A stretch of DNA of 64,000 nt, taken from the NCBI GenBank assembly GCA_013316825.1, contig WSLY01000004.1, positions 54,969-118,968 on the forward strand. The letters are read 5' to 3'. Origin of the DNA: Lachnospiraceae bacterium (GTDB lineage Bacteria; Bacillota; Clostridia; Lachnospirales; Lachnospiraceae). Position numbers and translations under genes: made by a program. This document shows, in pieces, positions 55,212 to 63,845 of this stretch. The notes under the pieces were generated by a model. It saw nothing but the letters and a program-made list of their open reading frames with translations. It had not been told where the DNA came from and made no database searches. How positions within the stretch are numbered: position 1 is the stretch's first letter; the number at the start of each line of letters is the position of its first letter.

Positions 55212-56153
55212 ATGGCAAGTGTTAAGCTGGAGCAGTTAATACAAAAATTAAAATTGATAAATCTGACGCCGGACATTGATGTCAGCTCAATCCGTATCAC
55301 ACAGCCGGACGTAAACAGACCGGCGCTGCAGATGGCGGGATATTTTGAGCATTTTGATTTTTCCCGCCTGCAGTTGGTCGGATTTGTGGAATATACGTAT
55401 ATGGAGGGGCTTTCCGAGGAGCGCAAGCGCAAGGTTTATGATGAGCTGATGGCGTACGATATTCCCTGTGTGGTGTTCAGCCGCCAGCTGCAGCCCGATT
55501 CGATCTTTTTGGAGATTGCCCACAAGTATAACAGGCCTGTGCTTTCCACGGCAAAGAAAACCTCTGAATTTATGGCGGAGACAATACGCTGGCTGAATGT
55601 CAAGCTGGCGCCCTGCATTTCCGTCCATGGCGTGTTGGTGGATGTCTATGGGGAAGGCGTGCTGATTACAGGCGAGAGCGGTATCGGAAAGTCCGAGGCG
55701 GCGCTGGAACTGGTAAAAAGAGGACACCGTCTGGTGACGGATGACGTGGTGGAGCTGCGCAAGGTGAGTGACGATACGCTGGTCGGCTCCGCGCCGGATA
55801 TCACCAAGCATTTTATTGAGCTTCGCGGCATCGGTATTATTGACGTAAAGTCTCTGTTTGGCGCATTGAGCGTAAAGGATACGCAGTCCGTGGATTTGGT
55901 TATCAAGCTGGAGGACTGGGATAAGGATAAAGAGTATGACCGTCTTGGGCTGGAAGAGGAATACACGGAATATCTGGGGAATAAAATAGTATGCCATACC
56001 CTTCCCATTCGTCCGGGCCGTAATCTTGCCATTATCTGCGAGACGGCGGCGGTCAATCACAGACAGAAGAAGATGGGTTACAATGCAGCGCAGGAATTAT
56101 ATACGAGAGTACAGAATTCGCTTGCCAGAAGGCGGGACGAAGACGACGAATAA
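55212..56153 (+). CDS. hprK: HPr kinase/phosphorylase
   Basis: Phosphorylates the regulatory serine of HPr/Crh in response to glycolytic state and reverses it, setting carbon catabolite repression. 313 residues, normal. Catalytic domain: ISVHGVLVDVYGEGVLITG, Walker A GESGIGKSE, the HPrK signature around LVTDDVVELR, and the C-terminal IRPGRNLAIICETAAVN. It starts 37 bp after uvrC. Its probable substrate, a Crh-like protein, is encoded four genes downstream in the same direction. Confidence 0.96.
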   Translation: MASVKLEQLIQKLKLINLTPDIDVSSIRITQPDVNRPALQMAGYFEHFDFSRLQLVGFVEYTYMEGLSEERKRKVYDELMAYDIPCVVFSRQLQPDSIFLEIAHKYNRPVLSTAKKTSEFMAETIRWLNVKLAPCISVHGVLVDVYGEGVLITGESGIGKSEAALELVKRGHRLVTDDVVELRKVSDDTLVGSAPDITKHFIELRGIGIIDVKSLFGALSVKDTQSVDLVIKLEDWDKDKEYDRLGLEEEYTEYLGNKIVCHTLPIRPGRNLAIICETAAVNHRQKKMGYNAAQELYTRVQNSLARRRDEDDE

Positions 56154-56185
56154 AGGGTGCATGGAAAGAGGGAGGAAGAAATCAG

Positions 56186-57130
56186 ATGAAAAAATATGTA
56201 TTTGGCGTTGATGTGGGCGGTACCACGATTAAGATGGGGCTGTTTGACTTGAATGCCAACGTATTGGAGAAGTGGGAGATTAAAAGTATCACAGCAAACG
56301 GCGGAGAAAGAATTCTGCCGGACATTGCCGAAAGCGTGCAGAATAAATTAAAGGAGCTGGATATTGAGGAGGATGAAGTGGCGGGCATCGGCATCGGCGT
56401 ACCCGGACCTGTGGACGCTGCCGGCACTATCTACAAGACGGCAAATTTAGGCTGGGATACGGTGTTTAATATTCCGGAAGCGTTCCAGAAGTACTTAAAT
56501 CTTCCGGTTATGGCCGGAAATGACGCCAATGTTGCCGCGCTGGGAGAAATGTGGCAGGGCGGCGGCAAGGGTTACAAGGACTTGGTAGTGGTAACGCTGG
56601 GAACCGGCGTAGGCGGCGGTATTATCTGCAACGGGCAGATGGTTACAGGCGCGGGCGGCGCAGCCGGCGAAATCGGACATATTCATGTGGAAGATAATGA
56701 GACGGAGGAATGCGGCTGTCATAATATCGGCTGTCTGGAACAGTATGCTTCCGCTACGGGCATAGCGCGCCTTGCAAGGAAGCGGCTTGCAAAAGATGAT
56801 GCGGACAGTGTTCTCAGAGGACGGGAGATTTCTGCAAAGTCTGTGTTTGACGCGGTAAAATTCGGTGATAAGGTAGCAATCGAGGTGGCGGAACGTTTTG
56901 GCGAATATCTGGGAAAAGGGCTGGCGGCGATAGCCGGTGTGGTAAACCCTGAAGTATTTGTAATTGGCGGCGGCGTTTCCAAAGCAGGAGAAATTCTTTT
57001 TGAATATATCAGACCTTACTACATGCAGTATGCTTTCAGGAGCTGTCGGGATGCCGCGTTTGCACTGGCGACGCTTGGCAACGATGCGGGTATTTTCGGA
57101 GCGGCAAAGCTGATACTGGACAGGGTCTAA
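56186..57130 (+). CDS. glk: ROK family glucokinase
   Basis: A 314-residue sugar kinase of the ROK group, expected to phosphorylate glucose with ATP. The nucleotide motif is VDVGGTTIKMG, the sugar-binding region GNDANVAALGE, and the zinc-binding ROK signature GHIHVEDNETEECGCHNIGCLEQY with three Cys and one His. It sits 32 bp after hprK and 90 bp before murB. The clustering with HPr kinase links it to carbon sensing; other hexoses are possible substrates. Confidence 0.92.
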   Translation: MKKYVFGVDVGGTTIKMGLFDLNANVLEKWEIKSITANGGERILPDIAESVQNKLKELDIEEDEVAGIGIGVPGPVDAAGTIYKTANLGWDTVFNIPEAFQKYLNLPVMAGNDANVAALGEMWQGGGKGYKDLVVVTLGTGVGGGIICNGQMVTGAGGAAGEIGHIHVEDNETEECGCHNIGCLEQYASATGIARLARKRLAKDDADSVLRGREISAKSVFDAVKFGDKVAIEVAERFGEYLGKGLAAIAGVVNPEVFVIGGGVSKAGEILFEYIRPYYMQYAFRSCRDAAFALATLGNDAGIFGAAKLILDRV

Positions 57131-57220
57131 AAATGGACAGGGGGATATAAGGTTGAAAATGAAGGATTTTTCAATCTCCTTGATTTGTGTGCGCGCAAAG
57201 GCGGGCAGATGGGAGCAGAG

Positions 57221-58135
57221 ATGATAAGTCAGGCGGTCAGGGAGGCATTACAGAAATTCGTACCTTCAGAGAATATTTTATATAAGGAACCGTTAAAAAA
57301 TCATACAACTTTTCGGGTTGGAGGGGAGGCCGACTGTCTGATACAGGTAGACAGCATGGAAAGGATGCCAAAGCTGCTAAGCTATCTTGCCAAGGTAGGA
57401 ATTCCTTTTTTCGTCATGGGAAACGGCAGCAATCTTTTGGCAGGAGATAAAGGGTATCGGGGTATTGTACTGCAGATTTCAGACAAACTAAATGAAATAA
57501 AAGCGGAAGGGTGCAGGCTTCGGGTGCAGGCCGGCGCTTTTCTGTCAAAGGCAGCAAAGACGGCATGTGAGCTGGGGCTGACGGGACTTGAATTTGCGGC
57601 AGGAATTCCCGGGACAGTAGGGGGCGGCGTGGTGATGAACGCAGGCGCCTACGATGGGGAAATGCGGCAGGTGGTAGAGGAGGTTCTGGTGCTTGATAAA
57701 GAAGGAACTTTGCTTACATTGGATAACGGAACCATGGAATTCGGCTACCGAACCAGCGTTGTCAAAAAGCATCCTTTGATTGTAGCGGAGTGCGTCTTTT
57801 TGCTGAAGCAGGGTAACAAAGAAGAGATTGCGGCAAAAATGGCGGATTTCCAGAGTAGAAGAAAAGAAAAACAGCCGTTGGAATATCCAAGTGCGGGAAG
57901 CACGTTTAAGCGTCCGGCAGGATATTTTGCGGGAAAGCTGATTATGGATGCCGGCCTTGCCGGATACCGGATTGGGGGCGCGGAGGTTTCTGCGAAGCAT
58001 TGCGGCTTTATTATTAATAGGGGCGATGCTTCTGCCGCAGACATCAGAAACTTGATTGTTTATGTGCAGGAGGAAGTGTACCGGCAGTTTGGCGTACAAT
58101 TAGAGCCGGAGGTACTCTTTCTGGGAGACTTTTAG
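57221..58135 (+). CDS. murB: UDP-N-acetylenolpyruvoylglucosamine reductase
   Basis: Second committed step of peptidoglycan precursor synthesis, NADPH-dependent and FAD-bound. 304 residues from this start. FAD motifs HTTFRVGGEADC and GNGSNLLAGDKGYRG, GIPGTVGGGVVMNAGAYDGEM, substrate/catalytic RRKEKQPLEYPSAGSTFKRP with the proton-donor Ser, and the C-terminal Glu (EPEVLFLGDF). The start is ambiguous: 57221 has GGGAG at good spacing, while 57209 and a TTG at 57185 are alternatives. Confidence 0.95.
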   Translation: MISQAVREALQKFVPSENILYKEPLKNHTTFRVGGEADCLIQVDSMERMPKLLSYLAKVGIPFFVMGNGSNLLAGDKGYRGIVLQISDKLNEIKAEGCRLRVQAGAFLSKAAKTACELGLTGLEFAAGIPGTVGGGVVMNAGAYDGEMRQVVEEVLVLDKEGTLLTLDNGTMEFGYRTSVVKKHPLIVAECVFLLKQGNKEEIAAKMADFQSRRKEKQPLEYPSAGSTFKRPAGYFAGKLIMDAGLAGYRIGGAEVSAKHCGFIINRGDASAADIRNLIVYVQEEVYRQFGVQLEPEVLFLGDF

Positions 58136-58155
58136 GATAAGAAAGGAGCGGGAAG

Positions 58156-59010
58156 ATGCGATTTGTGGTAGTGACGGGTATGAGCGGCGGTGGAAAAAGT
58201 ACCGCACTTAAGATGTTGGAAGATACCGGCTTTTATTGTGTGGATAATCTTCCCGTTTCTTTATTGGAGAAATTTATAGAATTGATTGCGACGCCGGACA
58301 GCGAAATTACGAAGGTTGCGCTTGGTCTTGATGTGCGTGCCGGACATTCTTTTGCGGGTGTGACGGATATTTTGTATAAGCAGAAGGAAAAGGGCTATGA
58401 GCTGGAAATTCTGTTTATGGACGCGCAGGATAAAACATTGGTTAAGCGCTATAAAGAAACGCGCAGGGTGCATCCTTTGGCAATGGAAGGACGTATAGAG
58501 GACGGTATTCGTCAGGAGAGAGAGCTATTAGCGGAAATCAGAAAAAAAGCGGATTTTGTTATTGATACGACCAATTTGCTGACGAGAGAATTGAAGGAAG
58601 AGCTGGATAGAATTTTTATTCAGAATGAAGAATATAATAATCTTATGATAACGCTTCTCTCTTTTGGATTTAAGTATGGCATACCGGCAGATGCGGATTT
58701 GGTTTTTGATGTTCGTTTTCTGCCCAATCCTTACTATATAGATGAACTGAAGCAGAAGACGGGAAACGACAAAGAAGTACAGGACTATGTTATGCAGTTT
58801 CCGGAAGCAGGCATATTTCTGGACAAGTTGACGGATATGCTTGATTTTTTGATTCCGAATTATATCAAGGAAGGCAAGTATCAGCTTGTAGTGGCGATAG
58901 GCTGTACCGGCGGACAGCACAGGAGCGTTACCCTTGCGGGCGAGCTGTATGCGCGGATGAAAAATCGGGGCGGTTACGGAATTAAATTATTCCATAGGGA
59001 GCAAAAGTAG
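58156..59010 (+). CDS. rapZ: RNase adapter / nucleotide-binding protein RapZ (YvcJ)
   Basis: A 284-residue P-loop protein of the RapZ/YvcJ family. Walker A is GMSGGGKSTAL, followed by the conserved EDTGFYCVDNLPVSLL. The C-terminal domain has the family signature IGCTGGQHRSV. In E. coli it adapts an RNase to a small RNA; in Bacillus it influences competence and binds nucleotides. It lies between murB (20 bp) and whiA (53 bp). In Bacillus the order is rapZ-yvcK-whiA-crh; here no yvcK gene separates rapZ and whiA. Confidence 0.94.
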   Translation: MRFVVVTGMSGGGKSTALKMLEDTGFYCVDNLPVSLLEKFIELIATPDSEITKVALGLDVRAGHSFAGVTDILYKQKEKGYELEILFMDAQDKTLVKRYKETRRVHPLAMEGRIEDGIRQERELLAEIRKKADFVIDTTNLLTRELKEELDRIFIQNEEYNNLMITLLSFGFKYGIPADADLVFDVRFLPNPYYIDELKQKTGNDKEVQDYVMQFPEAGIFLDKLTDMLDFLIPNYIKEGKYQLVVAIGCTGGQHRSVTLAGELYARMKNRGGYGIKLFHREQK

Positions 59011-59063
59011 AAAAACGCTGAGTCCGGCAGGAATTTTCATTCCACGGACGGCGGGAGGAAGGC

Positions 59064-59930
59064 ATGTCTTTTTCAGCAAAGATAAAAGAAGAGCTTGCAA
59101 AGCATATCAGTCCGGCAAGGCATTGTCAGATTGCGGAGCTATCTGCCATTTTGCATTTTTGCGGGCAGTATGGAATGTGCAGCGATGGGAGCCTTACCAT
59201 AGGTTTCCAGACGGAAAATGAATCTGTTATCAGAAAATGCTTTACATTATTGAAAAAAACATATAATATAGATGTTGGTGTAGTCGTAGACAGTGAGACA
59301 AAGGAAAAGCTGATAGCCAAATTTGGCGTTCTTTCCGAGCCGGTCGATACACTTTTGATTAAAAATGCGTGTTGCAGGCGTTCTTTTTTACGGGGAGCGT
59401 TTTTGTGCTGTGGTTCTATGAGCGCTCCTGAGAAAGGATATCATCTGGAATTTGTCTGCGCCCATGAAAAGCAGGCGGAGCAGTTAAAAGAGATTATTAC
59501 ACAGTTTGATATAGAAGCAAAAATCGTTTCCAGAAAAAAATATTTTGTCGTATACCTGAAAGAAGGAGCGGGCATTGTAGACCTCCTGAATGTAATGGAA
59601 GCGCATGTGGCGCTTATGGAGCTGGAAAATCTGCGTATTGTAAAAGAGATGCGCAATTCCATCAACCGCAGAGTCAACTGCGAAGCTGCAAATATCAGCA
59701 AGACGGTACATGCCTCTGCGAGACAGGTGGAGGATATAGAGTATATTAAGGAGCATTACGGATTTTCAAAGCTTCCGGATAATCTGCGTGAAATGGCGGA
59801 GGTGAGACTGGAATATCCGGATGCAGCGTTAAAGGAGTTGGGACAGTATCTTAATCCGCCGGTAGGAAAGTCCGGGGTAAATCATAGATTGCGAAAATTA
59901 AGCGAACTTGCCGACGGACTAAGGTCGTAA
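59064..59930 (+). CDS. whiA: DNA-binding protein WhiA
   Basis: A 288-residue bacterial-wide regulator with an N-terminal LAGLIDADG-like fold (FSAKIKEELAKH, RRSFLRGAFLCCGSMSAPEKGYHLEF) and a C-terminal helix-turn-helix region (LREMAEVRLEYPDAALKELGQYL, KSGVNHRLRKL). In Gram-positive bacteria it affects division, and in Streptomyces sporulation. It ends 14 bp before the HPr-like gene. Its neighbours rapZ and Crh-like protein fit the known Firmicutes cluster. Confidence 0.95.
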   Translation: MSFSAKIKEELAKHISPARHCQIAELSAILHFCGQYGMCSDGSLTIGFQTENESVIRKCFTLLKKTYNIDVGVVVDSETKEKLIAKFGVLSEPVDTLLIKNACCRRSFLRGAFLCCGSMSAPEKGYHLEFVCAHEKQAEQLKEIITQFDIEAKIVSRKKYFVVYLKEGAGIVDLLNVMEAHVALMELENLRIVKEMRNSINRRVNCEAANISKTVHASARQVEDIEYIKEHYGFSKLPDNLREMAEVRLEYPDAALKELGQYLNPPVGKSGVNHRLRKLSELADGLRS

Positions 59931-59944
59931 AGGAGGAGAATATT

Positions 59945-60214
59945 ATGAAAAAGGAAACGGTAACCATCAATCTGGAAAACGGGTTGGAAGCGACGCCCGC
60001 TGCTATGCTGGTACAGGTGGCGAGCAGGTATGACAGCACCGTTTATATTCAGTCGGAAGACGGCTCTGTCAGAGTGAATGCCAAAAGCATTATGGGTATG
60101 ATGAGTCTGGGGCTGAATGCAGGAGAAAGTGTGGTAGTGGAAGCGAATGGCGCGGACGAAAAGGAAGCGGTAGACGATATTGAAAAATATCTGACAGGAA
60201 AAGCAGCAAGCTAA
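59945..60214 (+). CDS. crh: HPr-like regulatory protein lacking the phosphotransfer histidine (Crh-like)
   Basis: An 89-residue HPr-fold protein. In HPr the phosphotransfer site reads GLHARPA; here it reads GLEATPA, with Glu15 in place of His15 and Thr17 in place of Arg17, so it cannot carry phosphate between EI and EII. The regulatory-serine loop is intact (VNAKSIMGMMSLGL; Ser48, equivalent to HPr Ser46), so HPr kinase should still modify it. This is the logic of Bacillus Crh, which has Gln15 and also follows whiA. It starts after AAGGAGGAG. Orthology to Crh is inferred, not proven. Confidence 0.85.
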   Translation: MKKETVTINLENGLEATPAAMLVQVASRYDSTVYIQSEDGSVRVNAKSIMGMMSLGLNAGESVVVEANGADEKEAVDDIEKYLTGKAAS

Positions 60215-60308
60215 AAAACAGAATCGCATAACAGGACTGGCGGAATCTGAAAGGAAGGCAGCGTTCTTCGACGGATTCCGCCTTTGTGCATTGGAAGGAG
60301 GAATGTGC

Positions 60309-61208
60309 ATGGCAGGGAAACGAATGCTGTTTCTCATCAATCCCAAAGCAGGAAAGGCAAAGATAAGAAACCAGCTTTTGGCGGTTATGGATATTTTTAC
60401 GAAGGCAGGGTATGAGGTGACTGTCCATATTACCCAGTGTAAGCAGGATGCACAGCGCGTCGTGGAGGAGCGGGAGGATATCTATGACATTTTAGTGTGC
60501 AGCGGCGGAGACGGTACATTGGACGAGGTAGTGACCGGTATGGTAAAGAGCAGACGCTCCCTGCCTATCGGCTATATACCGGCGGGCAGCACCAACGACT
60601 TTGCAAACAGCCTGAAAATACCTAAAAATATGCAGAAAGCAGCACGGGCAGTAGTGGAGGGGAGAGCCTTTCACTGTGATATAGGTGCGTTTAACAGGGA
60701 TGTGTTCGTATATGTGGCTGCCTTTGGCATGTTTACGGATGTATCTTATGGTACGGAGCAGGAAATGAAGAATATGCTTGGACATATGGCATATATTCTG
60801 GAGGGAATGAAACGCCTTGCGGCGATAAAGTCTTATAAGATGCGCTTTTTATATGAGAATACGGTGATAGAAGGGGATTTTTTGTTTGGCATGGTAACGA
60901 ACTCCGTTTCCGTGGGCGGTTTTAAAAAACTTACCGGCAAAAATGTGGAGTTAGATGACGGCGAACTGGAAGTCACTTTAGTCAGGCGTCCCGCCAATGT
61001 AGCGGATTTAAACCGTCTGATTGCCTCCCTGCTTGACCGGAACATGGAGAATGAGCTGATATACTGGTTTAAAACGGCAAGGCTGCAGGCAGAATCGGAG
61101 GAAAGTGTAGCGTGGACGCTGGACGGTGAGTTTGGAGGCGAGCACGAGAAAGTATTGATAGAGGATTATAAGCAGGCAATGTGCATTATGGTTCCCGCCG
61201 ATAAATGA
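60309..61208 (+). CDS. Diacylglycerol/lipid kinase family protein
   Basis: A 299-residue protein of the DagK/YegS/BmrU group. It begins MAGKRMLFLINPKAGKAK, has the nucleotide motif LVCSGGDGTLDEVVTG, and a C-terminal beta-sandwich ending near VLIEDYKQAMCIMVP. Members phosphorylate diacylglycerol or related lipids; substrate here unknown. The start at 60309 is set by AAGGAGGA with 7-base spacing; an ATG at 60303 is too close. It lies 94 bp after the Crh-like gene. Confidence 0.9.
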   Translation: MAGKRMLFLINPKAGKAKIRNQLLAVMDIFTKAGYEVTVHITQCKQDAQRVVEEREDIYDILVCSGGDGTLDEVVTGMVKSRRSLPIGYIPAGSTNDFANSLKIPKNMQKAARAVVEGRAFHCDIGAFNRDVFVYVAAFGMFTDVSYGTEQEMKNMLGHMAYILEGMKRLAAIKSYKMRFLYENTVIEGDFLFGMVTNSVSVGGFKKLTGKNVELDDGELEVTLVRRPANVADLNRLIASLLDRNMENELIYWFKTARLQAESEESVAWTLDGEFGGEHEKVLIEDYKQAMCIMVPADK

Positions 61209-61321
61209 TTGGCAGGCGTTTTCGGCTATCTAAAATAGACAATTATTTAACAAACAGTATTCCATTTTTATGCGAAATGGGGTAGAATAGACGCAAGAGT
61301 AAAAATATGGAGGTGTCAGAC

Positions 61322-62185
61322 ATGTTAGTATCAGCAACAGAAATGCTTCAAAAAGCAAAAGCAGGCCATTATGCAGTAGGTCAGTTCAATATCAATAATC
61401 TGGAATGGACAAAGTCCATCCTTTCCACAGCGCAGGAATTAAATTCTCCGGTTATTCTGGGTGTATCCGAGGGCGCAGGCAAATACATGGGCGGTTATCA
61501 TGCGGTAGTCGGCATGGTAAACGGTCTGATGCAGGATATGAATATTACCGTTCCCGTAGCGCTTCATCTGGACCATGGTTCTTTTGAAGGCTGCTATAAG
61601 TGCATCGAGGCAGGATTTTCTTCCATTATGTTTGACGGTTCCCATTATCCGATAGCGGAAAATGTGGAGAAGACCACGAAGCTGGTGGCAGATGCGCATG
61701 AAAAAGGACTGTCTATCGAAGCTGAGGTGGGTTCCATCGGCGGCGAAGAGGACGGCGTAGTCGGTATGGGAGAGTGTGCGGACCCTGACGAGTGCAAGTC
61801 AATCGCTGATTTGGGCGTGGATTTCCTTGCGGCCGGCATTGGCAATATCCATGGCAAGTATCCTGAAAACTGGAAGGGATTAAGCTTCGAGACTTTGGAT
61901 GCCGTACAGCAGAAGACGGGCGAGCTTCCTCTGGTGCTTCACGGCGGCACAGGAATTCCTGCGGATATGATTAAAAAGGCAATTTCTCTTGGCGTTGCAA
62001 AGATTAATGTAAACACTGAGTGTCAGCTTGCTTTTGCGGAAGCGACCCGCAAGTACATTGAGGCAGGCAAGGATTTGGAAGGCAAGGGCTTTGACCCTCG
62101 CAAGCTTTTGGCGCCGGGCGCAGCAGCTATCAAGGAAACCGTAAAGGAGAAGATGGAGCTCTTTGGTTCTGTAGGTAAGGCGTAA
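61322..62185 (+). CDS. fba: Fructose-bisphosphate aldolase, class II
   Basis: Splits fructose-1,6-bisphosphate in glycolysis and works in reverse in gluconeogenesis, using zinc. 287 residues. Zinc ligands and active-site motifs: AGHYAVGQFNINN near the start, VALHLDHGSFEGC (His), EAEVGSIGGEEDG (Glu), GIGNIHGKYP (His) and LVLHGGTGIP (His). The start at 61322 has TGGAGGTG about 10 bases upstream. It ends with a terminator. A tagatose-bisphosphate aldolase is a less likely alternative. Confidence 0.93.
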   Translation: MLVSATEMLQKAKAGHYAVGQFNINNLEWTKSILSTAQELNSPVILGVSEGAGKYMGGYHAVVGMVNGLMQDMNITVPVALHLDHGSFEGCYKCIEAGFSSIMFDGSHYPIAENVEKTTKLVADAHEKGLSIEAEVGSIGGEEDGVVGMGECADPDECKSIADLGVDFLAAGIGNIHGKYPENWKGLSFETLDAVQQKTGELPLVLHGGTGIPADMIKKAISLGVAKINVNTECQLAFAEATRKYIEAGKDLEGKGFDPRKLLAPGAAAIKETVKEKMELFGSVGKA

Positions 62186-62281
62186 GTAGTGAGTGAGGTA
62201 CGGCAGCAGAGAGCAGAAAATACAGCCGCCGGAAGCTTTTATAAGAAGCATGGATTTTGGGGCACTGATAAAAGTCAGAAT

Positions 62282-62315
62282 AACGGCAGGAAGTAAAATT
62301 CCTGCCGTTTATGTT
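62282..62315 (+). terminator. Terminator after fba
   Basis: AACGGCAGGAA and TTCCTGCCGTT pair perfectly around GTAAAA, followed by TATGTTG, a T-poor but clear stem. Confidence 0.75.
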
Positions 62316-62826
62316 GTATGTTTTTCGTCATTTCATTCCATTCATTTGAGTTTTTGCTATTAAATTCTCCGCTAACCCTTGAAAATACTAAGTTTATCGC
62401 AGGTGAGCCTTCCCTTAAAGTTTTCCTTGCGTTATATCTTCCCATAGGGCGTTACGAACCCTGATAAGGGAAAAAAGAGGGAAACAAAATCACATAAAAC
62501 ATTATAACACATAATATTTCATATTCTTATGCTTTTCTTTCGGCGATGAAAGCGGTATGCAGTATTTATGACTCTCACAAACAATAACAATTCCTATGAA
62601 AACGCTGTTACCCTTTCCTGCCTGCGGTGAAACAGAAAGCACTATCTCCTCATGAAAAATGGCTATGCGTTTCCACATAGCCATTTTTGTAGTAACTCCA
62701 TTAGAGTTGCTAACGCTTTTAGCAGTCCACTTTGCGGTAGGACTCACCACTAATAGTGTAATACCATATTTTCAAACATAGTCAATCTATTTTTTGAAAT
62801 GTATCAACAAATATATCAACAAAATT
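62316..62826. other. Gene-poor stretch downstream of fba
   Basis: No convincing gene. It holds a perfect hairpin at 62655-62688 (AAAAATGGCTATG with CATAGCCATTTTT) that would act as a terminator on either strand. An 82-codon frame on the minus strand (62502-62750) spans this hairpin and has no ribosome site; I do not count it as a gene. Confidence 0.5.
62655..62688. terminator. Symmetrical hairpin terminator
   Basis: A 13-bp perfect stem, A-run on the left and T-run on the right, able to stop transcripts from both directions, for example that of the frameshifted acetyltransferase on the minus strand. Confidence 0.75.
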
Positions 62827-63356
62827 TTATCCAATACCATCCCCCATTTCGTAAAAACGGTACAATTCCTCTTCATCATCGTTCAAATCTTTATACATTC
62901 TTTGTGTGTTTAGGATATATCCGGCTTTTTCAATCACTTTCCAGGAGGGTACGTTTTCATCCCTCACGGTAGCGATGATTCTTTTTGCATTATAATATTT
63001 TAGGAAATATTCTGTATATGCTTTAACCGCTTCGGCAGCATAGCCATTGTTTCTATACTGCGCACCGACAAAATAGGTAATCCCTGTTTCCCGGAGATCT
63101 TCATAATAAGAACATCCAACAGAACCAACAACCACGCTCCGTCCTTTAAGATTATTGTATAAGCCAGATAATCCATATTCGGATTATCTCTAAGTGCAAA
63201 ATCTTTTGCTTCGGTTATCCATTTTGTTATCCAATTGCTGCAGTCTTTGTCAAGTCCGCAGTCGTTTAGGGTTCCGTCTGCCGCCATTATGGCAAACGGC
63301 ACCGCATCATCTGTTTCTATATCCCGAATAAACAATCTCTGTGTTTCAATCTGCAT
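62827..63356 (-). pseudogene. GNAT acetyltransferase, frameshifted
   Basis: The start at 63356 has a good GGAGG site. The first frame reads MQIETQRLFIRDIETDDA.. to about ..DYLAYTI, the typical opening of a GNAT acetyltransferase. It then switches frame near 63130-63170; the rest of the domain continues in another frame (VVVGSVGCSYYEDLRETGI, QYRNNGYAAEAVKAYTEYF, and the closing VIEKAGYILNTQRMYK) to the stop at 62827. Together they make one complete domain of about 176 residues. A single-base change broke it, or the base is a sequencing error. Confidence 0.8.
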
Positions 63357-63387
63357 AAATAAACCTCCGTTTTTTATTCACTACTGT

Positions 63388-63670
63388 TTATGTAACTATA
63401 GGAAACGGACAAGGACTGATACGAAAAGAAATAGACTGTGGTAATTCCATCTTTAATTCTATCTCTTCCCTCTCCAACAAACTTTTAACCAGAGTTCGGG
63501 ATAGCCCTAAAACGATAGCAATCGGCTTTTCCAAATGAATTTTCAGTTGATGGGGATTCTTTATCGTGATTACAATCCGCTCTCCAAATTCACCGCTTTC
63601 TATGGTTTCCTGCAGTTTAACAAAACCATAATGCAGTCTGTCAAAATCAATGTTTGCTTTATTTTTTCAT
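63388..63670 (-). pseudogene. Small unrecognised reading frame, frameshifted in an A-run
   Basis: Translated from the codon after an A6 run, the minus strand reads NKANIDFDRLHYGFVKLQ and then ERIVITIKNPHQLKIHLE, ending at 63388, with a coding-like composition. An ATG at 63670 is one base out of frame; removing one A from the run would give a continuous 93-residue protein beginning MKNKANIDF. No ribosome site is seen before that ATG. I do not recognise the family. It may be a decayed passenger gene beside the integrase. Confidence 0.45.
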
Positions 63671-63703
63671 TAAAAATTTATGGTGAATTTAGATTATCTC
63701 TTT

Positions 63704-63780
63704 AGAAGTTCTTATATGTCGGTATAGCCCGTATTTTCGGGCTTTCCCGGCATTTTAGATATGGGGAGAAGTTCTTATAT
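63704..63780. repeat. 14-bp direct repeat pair flanking a hairpin
   Basis: AGAAGTTCTTATAT occurs at 63704-63717 and again at 63767-63780. Between them a small stem (AGCCCG/CGGGCT, 63726-63743) may terminate the integrase transcript. The placement, just past the integrase stop, suits recombinase arm or attachment sites. Confidence 0.6.
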
Positions 63781-63814
63781 ACCCTCATAACCTCTTAGGT
63801 TTTCCCTCTCAATG

Positions 63815-63834
63815 GTAGTAAAAGAAGTAGTAAA
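63815..63834. repeat. 12-bp-spaced GTAGTAAA repeats near the integrase end
   Basis: GTAGTAAA occurs at 63815-63822 and 63827-63834. This resembles the short arm repeats that Tn916-type integrases bind (recalled as AGTAGTAAATTA). The match is short, so it is only suggestive. Confidence 0.4.
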
Positions 63835-63845
63835 TCCGTCTGCGG

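Noticed and set aside
62502..62750. 82-codon minus-strand frame with some coding-like look
   Set aside because: It reads straight through a perfect terminator hairpin and has no ribosome site; more likely non-coding.
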